From Natronococcus sp. AD-5 (lineage in GTDB: Archaea > Halobacteriota > Halobacteria > Halobacteriales > Natrialbaceae): DNA of 64,000 bases. Numbering within the stretch: the first letter of the stretch is position 1; every line of letters starts with the position of its first letter. The notes under the pieces were generated by a model. That model ran no database searches, was not told where the DNA came from, and worked only from the letters and a program-made list of their open reading frames with translations. The stretch is from NCBI RefSeq assembly GCF_030734285.1, contig NZ_CP132294.1, forward strand, positions 1,922,001 to 1,986,000. The letters are read 5' to 3'. Shown piece by piece: positions 18,043 to 28,478 of the stretch. The translations under genes and the position numbers were made by a program.

Positions 18043-19380
18043 ATGTATAAAACGATCAGTGAATACAAGTATGAAATTGAATCGACCATTTGGGCAGATG
18101 AGGTCGCGTACGGAATACCGTTCTACATTTATCTTCCGCTGTTGCTGACGGTCTTTGCCGCTGTATTCACGGGTAATCTTCCCGATGACATGGTGGGAGC
18201 GACCGCGTTCCTGCTGGCCGTTGCAGGAATCACCGTTTATATCGGAGACCGACTGCCGATCTGGCGCACTTGGTTCGGTGGCGGTCTGGTTCTCTGTCTG
18301 GTCCTCGGACTAGTCATTAATTATTACGCGCTCATCCCCGCCGAGTCATACCAATCCGTAGAATCTTTCCTGACGGAAGGATCGAATATGTTGGATTGGT
18401 TTATCGCGGCACTGATCGCGGGAAGTATCCTGTCAATGCCACGCTCGTACCTTGTGCGGGCACTGCCGATTTACGCACCTTCCGTGATCGGCGGCCTCGT
18501 ATTTGCTGCAGTAACCGTATATGTAGCGGGGGCCGTCCTCGGCTTCGGGGGACTGGATTCGATCCTGACCGTACTCATCCCCGTTTTCGGCGGCGGAATG
18601 GGCGCGGGTGGCATTCCGCTGAGTGAGATCTACGCGAGCGAGACTGGGACGAACTTCGAGCAGATGTTCTCGATCATCGCCCCTGCGATTATCCTCGGTA
18701 ACATGGTCGGGATCCTCTTCGCTGCCGTCGCACACCGGATCGGGACGATGCGTCCCTCGCTGAGCGGTGATGGCGTCGTCATGCCCGAAGAAAAGTGGAA
18801 ACCGGACGCCGGCATCGAGACCCCGGACGTCTCGCTGACCGAAGAGACGATCGTCATGGGATGGGTGATCGCGATGGGACTCCTGCTCCTCGGCTATATT
18901 CTCGCGACGTGGATACCGATTCACCCGTTCGCGATCATGATCCTGCTCACGATCGGAATCAAAGTATCGGGGGTGTTCCCGGTGAAATTAGAAGAGGGAG
19001 CCGGCCACTTCTACAACTTTATGGTCGCAGGGTTCGTCGGTCCGCTGCTTCTCGCGATTGGAATGGCGCTTATCGACATCCAAGTACTCGTAGAGATGCT
19101 TAATCCGGTGTATTTCGCCCTCGTAATCTTTGCCGTCACGGGCGGCGCGATCGGTGCCGCGTTCGTCGGGTACCTATTCGGGATGTTCCCGATCGAAGCA
19201 GCGCTCTGTGGCGGACTCTGCATGGTAAATATGGGCGGATCCGGTGACGTCGCAACGCTCGCTGCAGCGGAGCGAATGGAACTAATGGCATTCGCGCAGA
19301 TGTCTTCGCGAATCGGCGGTGCACTCATGCTGCTCATCGGTCAGACCGCTATTTCCTTGTGGGGAACGGCACTAGTCTAG
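18043..19380 (+). CDS. 2-hydroxycarboxylate transporter (CitS/MaeN-type Na+ symporter)
   Basis: The ATG at 18043 gives 445 residues; a GTG at 18022 would add seven. The protein has about eleven hydrophobic helices. Two Gly-rich re-entrant loop motifs typical of the 2HCT family are present: GGGMGAGGIPLSEIYA in the first half and NMGGSGDVATLAAAERM in the second, with the following Arg region that contacts the substrate carboxylate. Members import malate, citrate or lactate with Na+. The next gene encodes malic enzyme, so malate is the likely substrate; imported malate would be turned into pyruvate and NADPH. Lower GC than its neighbours may hint at transfer. Confidence 0.88.
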   Translation: MYKTISEYKYEIESTIWADEVAYGIPFYIYLPLLLTVFAAVFTGNLPDDMVGATAFLLAVAGITVYIGDRLPIWRTWFGGGLVLCLVLGLVINYYALIPAESYQSVESFLTEGSNMLDWFIAALIAGSILSMPRSYLVRALPIYAPSVIGGLVFAAVTVYVAGAVLGFGGLDSILTVLIPVFGGGMGAGGIPLSEIYASETGTNFEQMFSIIAPAIILGNMVGILFAAVAHRIGTMRPSLSGDGVVMPEEKWKPDAGIETPDVSLTEETIVMGWVIAMGLLLLGYILATWIPIHPFAIMILLTIGIKVSGVFPVKLEEGAGHFYNFMVAGFVGPLLLAIGMALIDIQVLVEMLNPVYFALVIFAVTGGAIGAAFVGYLFGMFPIEAALCGGLCMVNMGGSGDVATLAAAERMELMAFAQMSSRIGGALMLLIGQTAISLWGTALV

Positions 19381-19614
19381 GCTTCAACGCCGATTCGCTT
19401 TCCCCCTCGGACGACTACGAACCCATCGCGATCTCGTATGCTTCGATTGCTTTACGAACAGGTTCTTAACGATCCGACCGGATGATCGTCGCCCGCCTCT
19501 CACCCGCGGCAACGACTGTTGGCTCCTCCCCTCGGAGTAGACTAGAACGGTAGTAGGGCGGGGACGTTCGGGCCAATCCCTACGCTTTTGTCCGCTTGTA
19601 GGATACAGGCACCC

Positions 19615-21870
19615 ATGTCACTGGAGGACGACTCGCTCGAGTATCACGAATCCGAACCGCCCGGGAAAATCGAGGTCACGACGACGAAACCGACGAACAC
19701 GCAGCGGGAACTGAGCCTCGCCTATTCGCCGGGTGTCGCCGGTCCGTGTCGCGAAATCGCGGCCGATCCCGACACCGGGTACCGGTACACGGGGAAGGGG
19801 AATCTCGTCGGCGTCGTCTCGAACGGCAGCGCCGTACTCGGGCTCGGGGACATCGGTCCGCAGGCGTCGAAACCGGTCATGGAGGGGAAGGGCGTCCTGT
19901 TCAAGCGGTTCGCCGACATCGACGTCTTCGACATCGAACTCGATCACGAGGATCCGGACGCGTTCGTCGAGTCGGTCGCGGGAATGGGGCCGACGTTCGG
20001 CGGCATTAATCTCGAGGACATCGCGGCACCGGAATGTTTCACGATCGAGGAACGACTCCGCGAGCGAATGGACATTCCGGTGTTCCACGACGACCAACAC
20101 GGGACGGCGATCATCAGCGGCGCAGCGTTGCTGAACGCCGTCGAGCTCGCCGACAAGAATCTCGAGTCGGTGACCGTCACGTTCGCGGGCGCCGGGGCGG
20201 CGGCGGTCGCGACAGCCCGGTTTTACGTCTCGCTGGGCGTCCGAACGGAGAATATCACGATGGTCGACATCGACGGCATCCTCACGACTGACCGAGCGGA
20301 GGCGGGCGATCTGGACCCCTACAGCAGAGAATTCGCTCGAGACGTTCCTGACGGCGGTCTCGCGGACGCGATCGACGGGGCGGACGTCTTCGTCGGGTTA
20401 TCCGCCGGCGGGATCGTCGACCAAGAGATGGTCCAATCCATGGCCGACGATCCGATCGTCTTCGCGATGGCGAACCCCGACCCCGAGATCGGCTACGAGG
20501 AGGCCAAGACCGCTCGCGACGACACGGTGATCATGGCGACCGGGCGCTCCGACTACCCGAACCAGGTCAACAACGTGCTCGGCTTCCCCTTTATCTTCCG
20601 CGGCGCGCTCGACGTTCGTGCGATCGAAATCAACGAGGCGATGAAGGTCGCCGCCGCGGAGGCGCTCGCCGAGCTCGCCCGCGAGGACGTCCCCGACGCC
20701 GTCCGCAAGGCCTACGGCGACCAACCCCTCCAGTTCGGCCCCGAGTACATTATCCCGAAGCCGATGGATCCGCGCGTGCTGTTCGAGGTCGCCCCCGCAG
20801 TCGCCGAGGCCGCGATCGACAGCGGCGCCGCCCGGGCCGATCTCGAGCGAGACGCCTACGTCGAGGAACTCGAGGCGCGGTTAGGCAAGTCCCGCGAGAT
20901 GATGCGCGTCGTCCTGAACAAAGCGAAGAGCGATCCCCGGCGGGTCGCCCTCGCGGAGGGCGAGAACGAGAAGATGATCCGGGCGGCCTACCAGATCGAA
21001 GAGCAGGGGATCGCCATGCCGATTCTGATCGGCGACGAGAGCGAGATCCGACAGACGGCCGCGAATCTCGGGCTGGACTTCGAGCCGCAGGTCGCCGATC
21101 CGGCCGCCGGTGCGCACGACGAGTACGTCGACGCCCTCTACGAGCGGCGCCGACGCAAGGGGATCACGCGGACGGAGGCGCGAGAGCGCGTTCGCGAGAG
21201 TAACTACTTCGCATCGATGATGGTGCAACAGGGCGACGCCGACGCGATGCTGACGGGATTGACTAACCACTACCCCTCTGCGCTGCGGCCGCCGCTGCAG
21301 GTCATCGGCACCGCGGACGACGTCCAGTACGCCGCCGGCGTCTACATGCTGACGTTCAAGAACCGCGTCGTCTTCCTCGCGGACGCGACGGTCAACCAGG
21401 ATCCTGACGCGGAGACGCTTGCGGAAGTTACCCGACACGCCGCCGAGATCGCTCGCCGGTTCGACGTCGAGCCGCGGGCCGCGCTCCTGTCGTACTCGGA
21501 CTTCGGCAGCGTCGACAACGAGGGGACCCGCAAACCCCGGCGCGCGGCTGAGCGACTCCGGGCCGATCCGACAGTCGACTTCCCGGTCGACGGCGAGATG
21601 CAGGCCGACACCGCCGTCGTCGAGGACCTCCTCGAGGGGACGTACGAGTTCGCCGAACTCGACGAGCCGGCGAACGTGCTCGTCCTGCCGAACCTCGAAG
21701 CGGGCAACATCGCGTACAAACTGCTCCAGCGACTCGGCGGCGCCGAGGCCGTCGGGCCGATGCTCGCCGGGATGGCCGAACCCGTTCACGTCCTCCAGCG
21801 CGATGATGAGGTTAGAGACATCGTGAATCTGGCGGCTGTTGCGACGGTCGAGGCCCAGGAATCCGAGTAG
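19615..21870 (+). CDS. maeB: NADP-dependent malic enzyme with phosphotransacetylase-like domain
   Basis: The ATG at 19615 gives 751 residues. The N-terminal part is malic enzyme: [11 protein letters not shown] carries the catalytic Tyr, [14 protein letters not shown] the catalytic Lys, and FHDDQHGTA the metal ligands. [13 protein letters not shown] is the dinucleotide-binding loop. From about residue 420 the sequence switches to a phosphotransacetylase-like domain ([17 protein letters not shown]), as in the MaeB class of bacteria and haloarchaea, where it serves regulation, not acetyl transfer. The enzyme converts malate plus NADP to pyruvate, CO2 and NADPH. It lies 234 nt after the 2-hydroxycarboxylate transporter gene, in the same direction. 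Confidence 0.95.
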   Translation: MSLEDDSLEYHESEPPGKIEVTTTKPTNTQRELSLAYSPGVAGPCREIAADPDTGYRYTGKGNLVGVVSNGSAVLGLGDIGPQASKPVMEGKGVLFKRFADIDVFDIELDHEDPDAFVESVAGMGPTFGGINLEDIAAPECFTIEERLRERMDIPVFHDDQHGTAIISGAALLNAVELADKNLESVTVTFAGAGAAAVATARFYVSLGVRTENITMVDIDGILTTDRAEAGDLDPYSREFARDVPDGGLADAIDGADVFVGLSAGGIVDQEMVQSMADDPIVFAMANPDPEIGYEEAKTARDDTVIMATGRSDYPNQVNNVLGFPFIFRGALDVRAIEINEAMKVAAAEALAELAREDVPDAVRKAYGDQPLQFGPEYIIPKPMDPRVLFEVAPAVAEAAIDSGAARADLERDAYVEELEARLGKSREMMRVVLNKAKSDPRRVALAEGENEKMIRAAYQIEEQGIAMPILIGDESEIRQTAANLGLDFEPQVADPAAGAHDEYVDALYERRRRKGITRTEARERVRESNYFASMMVQQGDADAMLTGLTNHYPSALRPPLQVIGTADDVQYAAGVYMLTFKNRVVFLADATVNQDPDAETLAEVTRHAAEIARRFDVEPRAALLSYSDFGSVDNEGTRKPRRAAERLRADPTVDFPVDGEMQADTAVVEDLLEGTYEFAELDEPANVLVLPNLEAGNIAYKLLQRLGGAEAVGPMLAGMAEPVHVLQRDDEVRDIVNLAAVATVEAQESE

Positions 21871-22301
21871 CGACGGCGACGCCCGTTAGGGAGGTTGATA
21901 TTTATACATACCATTAACTGTACACCGTGATCGATTTACGCCGTGGTCGATTCGGAGCCGGACAAAATACTCCATACGCGGCTTTATTCGATAAATGCAG
22001 CAGGTCGTTCTCGAGAGAAGACGGGTAGATCGCGTTCCGTAGCGTTATCTCGTTACCCTGTGCGGAACTCGACTGGCGGTTCCTGCTCCCTCCCAGTACA
22101 GTCTTCGGAGGTAATCGCGACACATCCGCGTCATCGATGAACACAGACGCGAGGTCCGAGACGCTACCTTCCCGCATCGCAGGCGGCGGCGAAGCCGGCG
22201 GGTTCCGTCTGCTACGGTCCGACGGACAACTGTCACACGAGCCGCCGACCGTTGGATGAGTTTGTCACAATCACCAAGAATCGTGGCTCTCGACACGAGG
22301 T
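21871..22301. other. Intergenic stretch, no gene recognised
   Basis: It starts with an AT-rich segment (21897-21935) that could be a promoter without a matching gene. The middle holds short antisense frames with unlike composition. No repeat or RNA gene was recognised. Confidence 0.4.
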
Positions 22302-24386
22302 ATGCGCCAGCCGCTCATCGACCGACGATCGCTTCTCACGACCGCCGGCGTACTCGCCGGAGCGAGCACGTTCGGAGTCTCGCCGATCGCCGCCGCGGCG
22401 GACGGCGGGATCGAGACGACGGAGGGGGAAACCGAGCCCCGATACGATCTCGACGAGGCCGAATCGCAGTACGTCGAGATCGAGATGACGTTCGAGAACC
22501 GCGACGGCGAGGAGGTCACCGAGACGCCGTCGCTGTACGGCGAGATCATCCACCCCGTCGACTCGGCGGGGCAGCGGATCACGGACGTCCCCGTCATCCT
22601 GACGTACTCGCCGTACAACGACCTGTACCAGGCGCTCAACGGCGGCGAGAGCCCGGCGAAAGACGGCATCGCGGAGTTCTTCGTCCCGCGCGGGTACGCT
22701 CGTGCGCAGTTCGACCTCATCGGGACGCGTAACTCCGGCGGCTACTACGACTACGGCGGCATTCGCGAGCGACTCAGCGGGAAGAAACTCGTCGACGCCC
22801 TCGGCCAGAAGGAGTGGTCGAACGGCAGGATCGGGATGATCGGCGGCTCCTACGACGGGACGACGCAACTCGCCGCCGCGATCGAGGCGCCCGAGCACCT
22901 CGAGGCGATCGTTCCGCAGGTCGCCATCGACCGCTGGTACGACTACCGGTTCCACGGCGCCTGTCCCTGGGACACCTACGGGACGCCGACCCTGTTCGAT
23001 TTCGGCTTCGGGCTGATCCCGCCCGCGGCGGTCGACTATCCCGACGAGTTGCTCGACTCGCTGACGACCCGCGTCGAACCCAGCAACCGCCTCGAGCACG
23101 AGATTCGCTCCTACGAGTACGACCCCACCTACGACGAGTTCTGGATCGAGCGGGACTACCGCCGCCGGGCCGAGAACGTCGACTGCGCCGTCATGATGGA
23201 GGCCGGCTGGGAGGACCGCAACGTCAAGCGGTGGGGAACGACCCGGTTCTACGAGGCCCTGTCGGACGACCACGACAAGCGCCTCGTCGTGGGCGACTGG
23301 GACCACAGCGCCGGGCAGTACCCCGACATCGAGGCGCTGTACCACGCCTGGTTCGACCACTGGCTGGTCGACGACGTCGAGACGGACGTGATGAACCTGC
23401 CTCCGGTAGACGTTCAGTCGGCGAGCTCCCCGCGGACGCAGTTCGACGAGTGGCCGCCGGCCGCGCGCGACGAGCTCGCCTTCGGGTTCGTCGACCACGA
23501 CGCCGAGCAGGGCGAACTCGAGCTGCTCGGCACCGGCGTCTCGAGCTTCGAGGACGGCTCGCCGCCGATCGGCGAGGACGAGATGTTCGACGAGCGCTCG
23601 TCGGGCGAGGACCACCTCATGTTCGAGAGCCGGCCGCTCGAGGACGAGCTTCGAATCGCCGGCCACGTCTCGGCCGACCTCCTGGTCGCCTCGGAGGACG
23701 ACACCTGGTTCACGGCGGTCGTGTACGAGCGTGGCGCCGACGGCAACGCCAGGATCTTCGCCCGCGGCTTCTGGAACTCGCGGTTCCGGAGCGGGATCGA
23801 CGACGAGCGGGAGACGCCGACCGACCGGACCTACCGGGTGCCGATCGAGTGCTGGGATATCGACTGGACCGTTGCGGAAGGCAGTCGCCTCGGACTCGTC
23901 GTCGCGTCGGACAACGACGACTGGGTCCGCCACGACTCGAGCAACGAGGGAACGAATCAGGTCGTCCTCGAGGAGTCGAGCCTGCGATTCGACGGCATCG
24001 CCGAGGGCCTCGAAGCGGCGACGTTTCCCACCGCCGCGCTCTCTCGGGACACCGACGCGTCGGCGTACACGGCCGGCCAGACCGCCCGCGCGACGGTCAC
24101 CGCCGACTCGACGACGGAACCGACGCTCGTCCGCGACCGCGTTCCCGACGGCTGGGCGGTCGTCGGCGGCGACGCCCACTCGGTTCGTGAGATCGAGGGC
24201 GCGACGTACGTCGAGTTCGACGAGCCGCTCGAGAGCGGCGAGTCACGCCGGTACTACGCGGAGGTTGCCGAGGACACCGGGACGTACGAGTACGGACCCC
24301 TCGAGTACAGCGCAGCCGGTGAGCTCTGGGCCGCGGCGTCCGACACGACGGAGTCGGCCGTCGTCGTCGGCCTCGACACCTCGTAG
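22302..24386 (+). CDS. Exported X-Pro dipeptidyl-peptidase (S15)/CocE-type hydrolase
   Basis: The product has 694 residues. The N-terminus (DRRSLLTTAGVLAG) is a Tat signal, so the enzyme is secreted. An alpha/beta-hydrolase domain follows, with the nucleophile S183 in GGSYDG, the acid likely at D305 in GWEDRNV and the catalytic His at H335 in GDWDHSAG. This spacing is that of the X-Pro dipeptidyl-peptidase/cocaine esterase family. The C-terminal third is a jelly-roll (XPP_PepC_C type) domain. Peptide or ester cleavage outside the cell is expected, possibly feeding the peptide pool made by the subtilase. Substrate is not predictable. Confidence 0.88.
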   Translation: MRQPLIDRRSLLTTAGVLAGASTFGVSPIAAAADGGIETTEGETEPRYDLDEAESQYVEIEMTFENRDGEEVTETPSLYGEIIHPVDSAGQRITDVPVILTYSPYNDLYQALNGGESPAKDGIAEFFVPRGYARAQFDLIGTRNSGGYYDYGGIRERLSGKKLVDALGQKEWSNGRIGMIGGSYDGTTQLAAAIEAPEHLEAIVPQVAIDRWYDYRFHGACPWDTYGTPTLFDFGFGLIPPAAVDYPDELLDSLTTRVEPSNRLEHEIRSYEYDPTYDEFWIERDYRRRAENVDCAVMMEAGWEDRNVKRWGTTRFYEALSDDHDKRLVVGDWDHSAGQYPDIEALYHAWFDHWLVDDVETDVMNLPPVDVQSASSPRTQFDEWPPAARDELAFGFVDHDAEQGELELLGTGVSSFEDGSPPIGEDEMFDERSSGEDHLMFESRPLEDELRIAGHVSADLLVASEDDTWFTAVVYERGADGNARIFARGFWNSRFRSGIDDERETPTDRTYRVPIECWDIDWTVAEGSRLGLVVASDNDDWVRHDSSNEGTNQVVLEESSLRFDGIAEGLEAATFPTAALSRDTDASAYTAGQTARATVTADSTTEPTLVRDRVPDGWAVVGGDAHSVREIEGATYVEFDEPLESGESRRYYAEVAEDTGTYEYGPLEYSAAGELWAAASDTTESAVVVGLDTS

Positions 24387-24476
24387 TCTCGGACGCCCGT
24401 CGCGGGTAGATATCGCCCCTTCGAAAGACTGATAATCCGGACAGGGAAGTTCGAAGTAGGGTGATTCGTCCGTCCT

Positions 24477-25673
24477 GTGCGCTACCTTTCCGCACCTAAA
24501 CGTGTAGCCGTCGATCTCTGGAGCGGTGGTCGGGGGAAGATGCTGCTCGCCATCGCGTTCGGCTGGTTTCTCTCGATCAGCACCCGGATGATCTATCCGG
24601 CCTTGTTACCCCACCTGCGTACGACGTACGGACTTACGCTTACGACTGCTGGCCTGTTGTTGACCGTGCTATGGACCGCGTACGGGCTCGGGCAACTCCC
24701 CGGGGGTATGCTCGCCGATTGGGCCGGTGAACGGCTGCTGTTGATACTGAGTTCCCTGATTGCGTCCGGAATGCTCGCGCTCGTCGTGATCGCGGACTCG
24801 CCCGTTATTCTGTTCGCCGCCACGTCGCTGTTCGGGCTGGGAACGGCTCTGTACGGCGTCTCTCGGTTTACTATCCTCAAGGACATTTATCCCGACCGGC
24901 TCGGCACGGCGACCGGCGTAACGATGGCAGCGGGGGATGTCGGGAACGCGGTGATGCCTCCGGCCGCCGGGTTCGTCGCGGCCGCGATCGCCTGGCAATA
25001 CGGCTTCGGCTTCATCATCCCGCTGTTTCTTCTCGCAGCGGTGGCCCTCTGGATTACGCTCCCGACCCGGACGTCGGCGTCTCCCCCGCTCGCTGAGACG
25101 ATCTCCCGCGAGCGTATCGTGTCGATGTTCCGTCAGCCGGTCGTTCTCCACGCGGTCGTCCTGCTCGTCCTGTGGGGGGCGATCATCCAGGCGTTCATGG
25201 GGTTCTATCCCACCTACCTGATCGACGTAAAGGGACTGCCGACGCACCTCGCCACCGGCCTGTTCGGGCTGTTTTTCGCGCTCGGAACCCTGATCAAGCC
25301 GCTCGCAGGACGGGCGTACGACCGCATCGGCGTCCGCTATCCCCTCTTGATCATGATGAGCGTCACGGTCGTCGCGCTCGTCGCACTTCCGCTCTCGACG
25401 GGATTCTGGTCGTTCGTGGTGATCACGCTACTCGCGAGCAACCTCCTCGGGTACGAAACGATCGTCATCTCCAATCTCACCGAGAGGCTCCCGGAAAACG
25501 CTCGGGGAACGGGCCTAGGAAGCCTGCGAACGATCTACATTATGCTCGGCGCGTTGAGCCCCGTTCTCTTCGGGGCAGTCGCCAACCGGGGGTATTTCGA
25601 CGAGGCGTTCTTTGGTCTCGCCGTATTGACGGGAGTGGTGGTACTCCTGATATGGTCTTACATCGACTATTAG
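24477..25673 (+). CDS. MFS transporter
   Basis: The product has 398 residues from a GTG start and twelve hydrophobic segments. The loop 2-3 motif GGMLADWAGERLLL is the MFS signature G-x-L-x-D-x-x-G-x-x. AYGLGQLPGG before it is conserved in the family. The first half, including FLSISTRMIYPALLPHL, resembles carriers for organic anions and drugs, but no substrate can be named. It follows the secreted hydrolase gene by 90 nt in the same direction, so they may be co-transcribed and the carrier may import products of that enzyme. Confidence 0.85.
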   Translation: MRYLSAPKRVAVDLWSGGRGKMLLAIAFGWFLSISTRMIYPALLPHLRTTYGLTLTTAGLLLTVLWTAYGLGQLPGGMLADWAGERLLLILSSLIASGMLALVVIADSPVILFAATSLFGLGTALYGVSRFTILKDIYPDRLGTATGVTMAAGDVGNAVMPPAAGFVAAAIAWQYGFGFIIPLFLLAAVALWITLPTRTSASPPLAETISRERIVSMFRQPVVLHAVVLLVLWGAIIQAFMGFYPTYLIDVKGLPTHLATGLFGLFFALGTLIKPLAGRAYDRIGVRYPLLIMMSVTVVALVALPLSTGFWSFVVITLLASNLLGYETIVISNLTERLPENARGTGLGSLRTIYIMLGALSPVLFGAVANRGYFDEAFFGLAVLTGVVVLLIWSYIDY

Positions 25674-25813
25674 CCGGTGAGCGATCCGCGATCGCCCACC
25701 CCGTAATAACGGTGTCGGCGATAGTTACCTCACTCTCGTACCGTTCCCGTCGGGAGTCGTGGCGGTGGTTAGTTGAGTGCGAAACGTGAGGCGGAACGGT
25801 TTTATGGCGCTTT

Positions 25814-26050
25814 ATGCCAAAAGACGACCGCCTCACTGGTTGTAGCGACTAGATCGGGCTGAGTTTTCTGGATCGAGAGCGGACATCGCGTCAGTTGATG
25901 GAACTCGAGCTGTTCTCCAGAAGTAGTCTCTCGAAATAACAGATATTCTCTCAATATGGTGGTTTCCGGACTCGCTTGTACTGGCTCGCGCGGATTCCCC
26001 GCCGTCCGCACGATCGTGGTCCCGCTACGATGGCTACGAAGTAAACACCC
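25814..26050 (+). pseudogene. Relic of an IS6-like (ISH14/15-type) transposase N-terminus
   Basis: The plus-strand reading MPKDDRLTGCSD, then IGLSFLDRERTSRQLMEL, matches the usual N-terminus of haloarchaeal IS6-family transposases. A frameshifted continuation (SLSK*QIFSQYGGFRTR) corresponds to their HTH region (SLSNTVS..L..FGV.R.R). Stop codons interrupt it and the catalytic domain is gone. The remainder of 25674-26158 shows no gene. Confidence 0.5.
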
Positions 26051-26093
26051 GCAAGGAGAAATTTGCCTCCGGGGTGTCGGCAGAAGCCGAATC

Positions 26094-26138
26094 ACCTGCG
26101 GAGAATCCCACGGCTGAAGCCGTAGGAGGGAGTCAAGG
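26094..26138. repeat. Solitary IS200/IS605-type hairpin end
   Basis: Minus strand reads TTGACTCCCTCC followed by the stem ACGGCT-TC-AGCCGT and GGGATTCTCCG, matching the right-end pattern. It sits beside the 3' end of the MFS gene at 26159. Confidence 0.55.
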
Positions 26139-26158
26139 AGACAAAGGAAACGGACCCG

Positions 26159-27415
26159 CTACTCTCGCAGGCACCCGTACCGGAGCAGAGCCAGCGAGAG
26201 CGCGGCCCCGAATACCGGGAACGCGGCCAAGCCGAGGAAGGTCGTGTTCACGCCGCCAGCGGAGAGCAGGTAGCCGGCGATCACCGCACCAGCCGCCCCG
26301 ATGCCGAAACTCCCCAGATAGGTGTACCCGTACGAGAGCCCGCGGTCGCCAGGCGGGCTATACTCGGCGATGGTCGCCTGGTACAACGGCTGGAGGGCAA
26401 AGAGGAGAAACCCGAGCAGTGCGCTCACGATCAGCAGCGGCACGATGCCGGTTTCAGCGGCAGGAACGAACACGATTGCGACGACAGTCAGCGACCCGAA
26501 CACGACCGCGAGACCGACCTCCGTCCGGATACGGTCGGTCAGCTTGCCGCCGACGTACTGGCCGGCGATACCCACCATCAGCAGTCCGGCGTAGAGATAG
26601 GAGGCGGGGTCGAACTCCTCGGCCATCGGGCTCCCCGGGTCGAACAATTGCATCTGGTCGGTGACGTTCGGGAGGAAGCCACTCAAGACGTCGGGCAGAA
26701 ACGTGAGCGTCCCGCGATAGAAGAGCCCGTTCATCATGACCACGAAGAACGCGACGGTGAATCCAACCGTGAACAGCGATCGACTATCGGCGACGAACTG
26801 CGCCAGCGTCCCTCGACGTTTGGACGCAGGGGTGCCGCCGTCCGCTTGCGCCTGGACGGCGGCGGTCTCGTCGAACTCGACCGATATCGCGTAGAGTACC
26901 GCGACAGCCGTCGGCGCGATCAGAAGCACCGTGACAATCCGCCACTCAAAAAACAACAGCAACACCGCAGTCAGCAGCGGACCGAGGGCGATCCCCAGAT
27001 TGCCCGCCATGCCGTGGTAGGCAAAACCGGTCCCGCGCTCCTCAACGCCCTTGCTGATCAGCGACAGCCCGGCAGGATGGTACACGCTCGCGGCGAGTCC
27101 CCAGACACACAGCGCACCCATGATCGTGAGGACGTTTGGGGCGATGCTCAGCAACAGGAAGGACGCACCCATCCCAGCAAGACACGCGGTCACGAGTTCC
27201 TGCGATCCGAAGCGGTCGACGAGGATCCCACCTGGGAGCGCCCCAACGCCGAACAGCCCGTAGCCGACCGCGACGACGGTCCCCAAAAGGGCGGTGCTCA
27301 CCGAGAACTCAGAGAGCCAGAGCACCATCAAGATCGGGATCGAGAGTTCGTACGTATGTACGATTGCGTGTGAGACCATCACAAACCCGGTGATCGATCT
27401 ATCGTTCCTATTCAT
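26159..27415 (-). CDS. MFS transporter (fosmidomycin-resistance-like subgroup)
   Basis: The product has 418 residues and twelve predicted helices. The loop motif GGILVDRFGSQELV is intact, and HAIVHTYELSIPILMVLW in helix 1 and ASVYHPAGLSLISKGVEE in helix 4 are typical of the Fsr/fosmidomycin-resistance subgroup, which contains the conserved YHPA element. A long loop with Ala, Gln and Asp separates the two halves. The subgroup name does not fix the substrate. The gene stands alone; its 3' end abuts a mobile-element hairpin. Confidence 0.87.
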   Translation of the reverse strand: MNRNDRSITGFVMVSHAIVHTYELSIPILMVLWLSEFSVSTALLGTVVAVGYGLFGVGALPGGILVDRFGSQELVTACLAGMGASFLLLSIAPNVLTIMGALCVWGLAASVYHPAGLSLISKGVEERGTGFAYHGMAGNLGIALGPLLTAVLLLFFEWRIVTVLLIAPTAVAVLYAISVEFDETAAVQAQADGGTPASKRRGTLAQFVADSRSLFTVGFTVAFFVVMMNGLFYRGTLTFLPDVLSGFLPNVTDQMQLFDPGSPMAEEFDPASYLYAGLLMVGIAGQYVGGKLTDRIRTEVGLAVVFGSLTVVAIVFVPAAETGIVPLLIVSALLGFLLFALQPLYQATIAEYSPPGDRGLSYGYTYLGSFGIGAAGAVIAGYLLSAGGVNTTFLGLAAFPVFGAALSLALLRYGCLRE

Positions 27416-27567
27416 CCGTCCAGCCCCTCCACTGGTTCGTGCACGCTCAGACAGCGATGTTCCTCCCAGATAATGATTTCTGAGGCGGTGAATGATGCTC
27501 CACGAGGCCCTCCCGTCGAAGCTTCAAACCACGAATTTTAAATTTTCAGCTGCTGGTAGGGAGTGAT

Positions 27568-27960
27568 ATGGGGTACCATCTCATCGACCCTGACGATCTC
27601 GAGCAGTGGGACGACCGTCCGACTGACGTCCGGTCACTCAGTGTCGCGGCCGGATACGACTACCAGGACTCGAAGCTCGGGCTTCGAGTGTACGAACTCT
27701 TACCCGGCGAGCAGTCGGGTCTGCGCTACCACTACCACGACGACCAGGTCGAAGCGTTCTACGTTCTCGAGGGCACTCTTCACGTCGAAACTCCGGACGA
27801 CGAGTACGTCGTTGAAACGGATCACGCCCTCTTCGTCGATCCTGGGAGCCCACAGCGAGCGTTCAATCCCGACCATGCCGAGACAACCGTCCGGATCCTC
27901 GCCATCGGGGCTCCGTCAGTCGACGACGCTCACGCGTACGACCCGTCCGATGACGCGTGA
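27568..27960 (+). CDS. Cupin-domain protein
   Basis: The product has 130 residues and is a single cupin barrel. The first cupin motif is LRYHYHDDQVEAFYVLEGTL, giving metal ligands at the two His residues and the Glu. The second motif is FVDPGSPQRAFNP, where the usual His is replaced by Gln, so metal binding may be incomplete. Such small cupins act as isomerases, dioxygenases or sensors, and no function can be assigned. An AT-rich stretch before the ATG (27535-27552) is the likely promoter. Confidence 0.85.
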   Translation: MGYHLIDPDDLEQWDDRPTDVRSLSVAAGYDYQDSKLGLRVYELLPGEQSGLRYHYHDDQVEAFYVLEGTLHVETPDDEYVVETDHALFVDPGSPQRAFNPDHAETTVRILAIGAPSVDDAHAYDPSDDA

Positions 27961-27979
27961 CTCTCTGACGGTCGTTGAG

Positions 27980-28012
27980 GTGTAAACTACCTCGAGGTCA
28001 AGCCCCGCCGTA
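27980..28012. repeat. IS200/IS605-type end (decayed)
   Basis: CTACCTCGAGGTCAAGCCCC follows the CCTCGGGG..CAAG..CCCCGAGG pattern of the complete hairpins at 47341 and 40698. A second, weaker copy (CGCCTCGAGTCAAGGCC) is at 28327-28348. Together they bracket the epimerase fragment described next. Confidence 0.45.
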
Positions 28013-28139
28013 TTCGTCTCGGTCGCCCAGACACACCACGGTTCGACACTGCGTTCTTCGCCGGCTGTCGCTGCGACAGCCGTATTCTTCTGACGGTAGC
28101 CGTGAGCTTTCGCCTCCCTACCGCCGTAAACCCTCGAGG

Positions 28140-28310
28140 AGGGAGATGCCTCGTCGTCCGCATTCCAGGCTCGTTGGTGGCGAGCGGTCCCCCGGCGTAC
28201 TCGAGGATGAACAGCTCCGCGTCAATGCACTCGTCGCCGGAGCTGTCGGAGCTCTCTTTACGACCGTTTCCGCTGATCGTCCGCGTCGCCTGATCCGTCT
28301 CCGTTGCTGT
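28140..28310 (-). pseudogene. Fragment of an NAD-dependent epimerase/dehydratase gene
   Basis: The minus strand gives TRTISGNGRKESSDSSGDE and ELFILEYAGGPLATNEPG. These match LTILGNGRQEKSYTHVDAM and VHVLEHADGPLATS of the larger relic at 30711-31200. No start, no Rossmann domain and no C-terminus remain. Confidence 0.6.
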
Positions 28311-28478
28311 ATCAACCACCAGTAAATCGCCTCGAGTCAAGGCCGGGGGGTATTCGTCTCCACCGTTGATAAGCGAGGGGATAATTCCTCGCTTCACAGC
28401 GGCTAATTCTCCCTTCCGTCGCTGTGCGGCCTGGCTCTTCCTGATAGGTTTATGTGTCACGATGTAGCACACCACAAT

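Noticed and set aside
22233-24179. 648-codon antisense frame across the X-Pro peptidase gene
   Set aside because: Composition (Arg, Val, Asp) and the absence of motifs mark it as a shadow frame.
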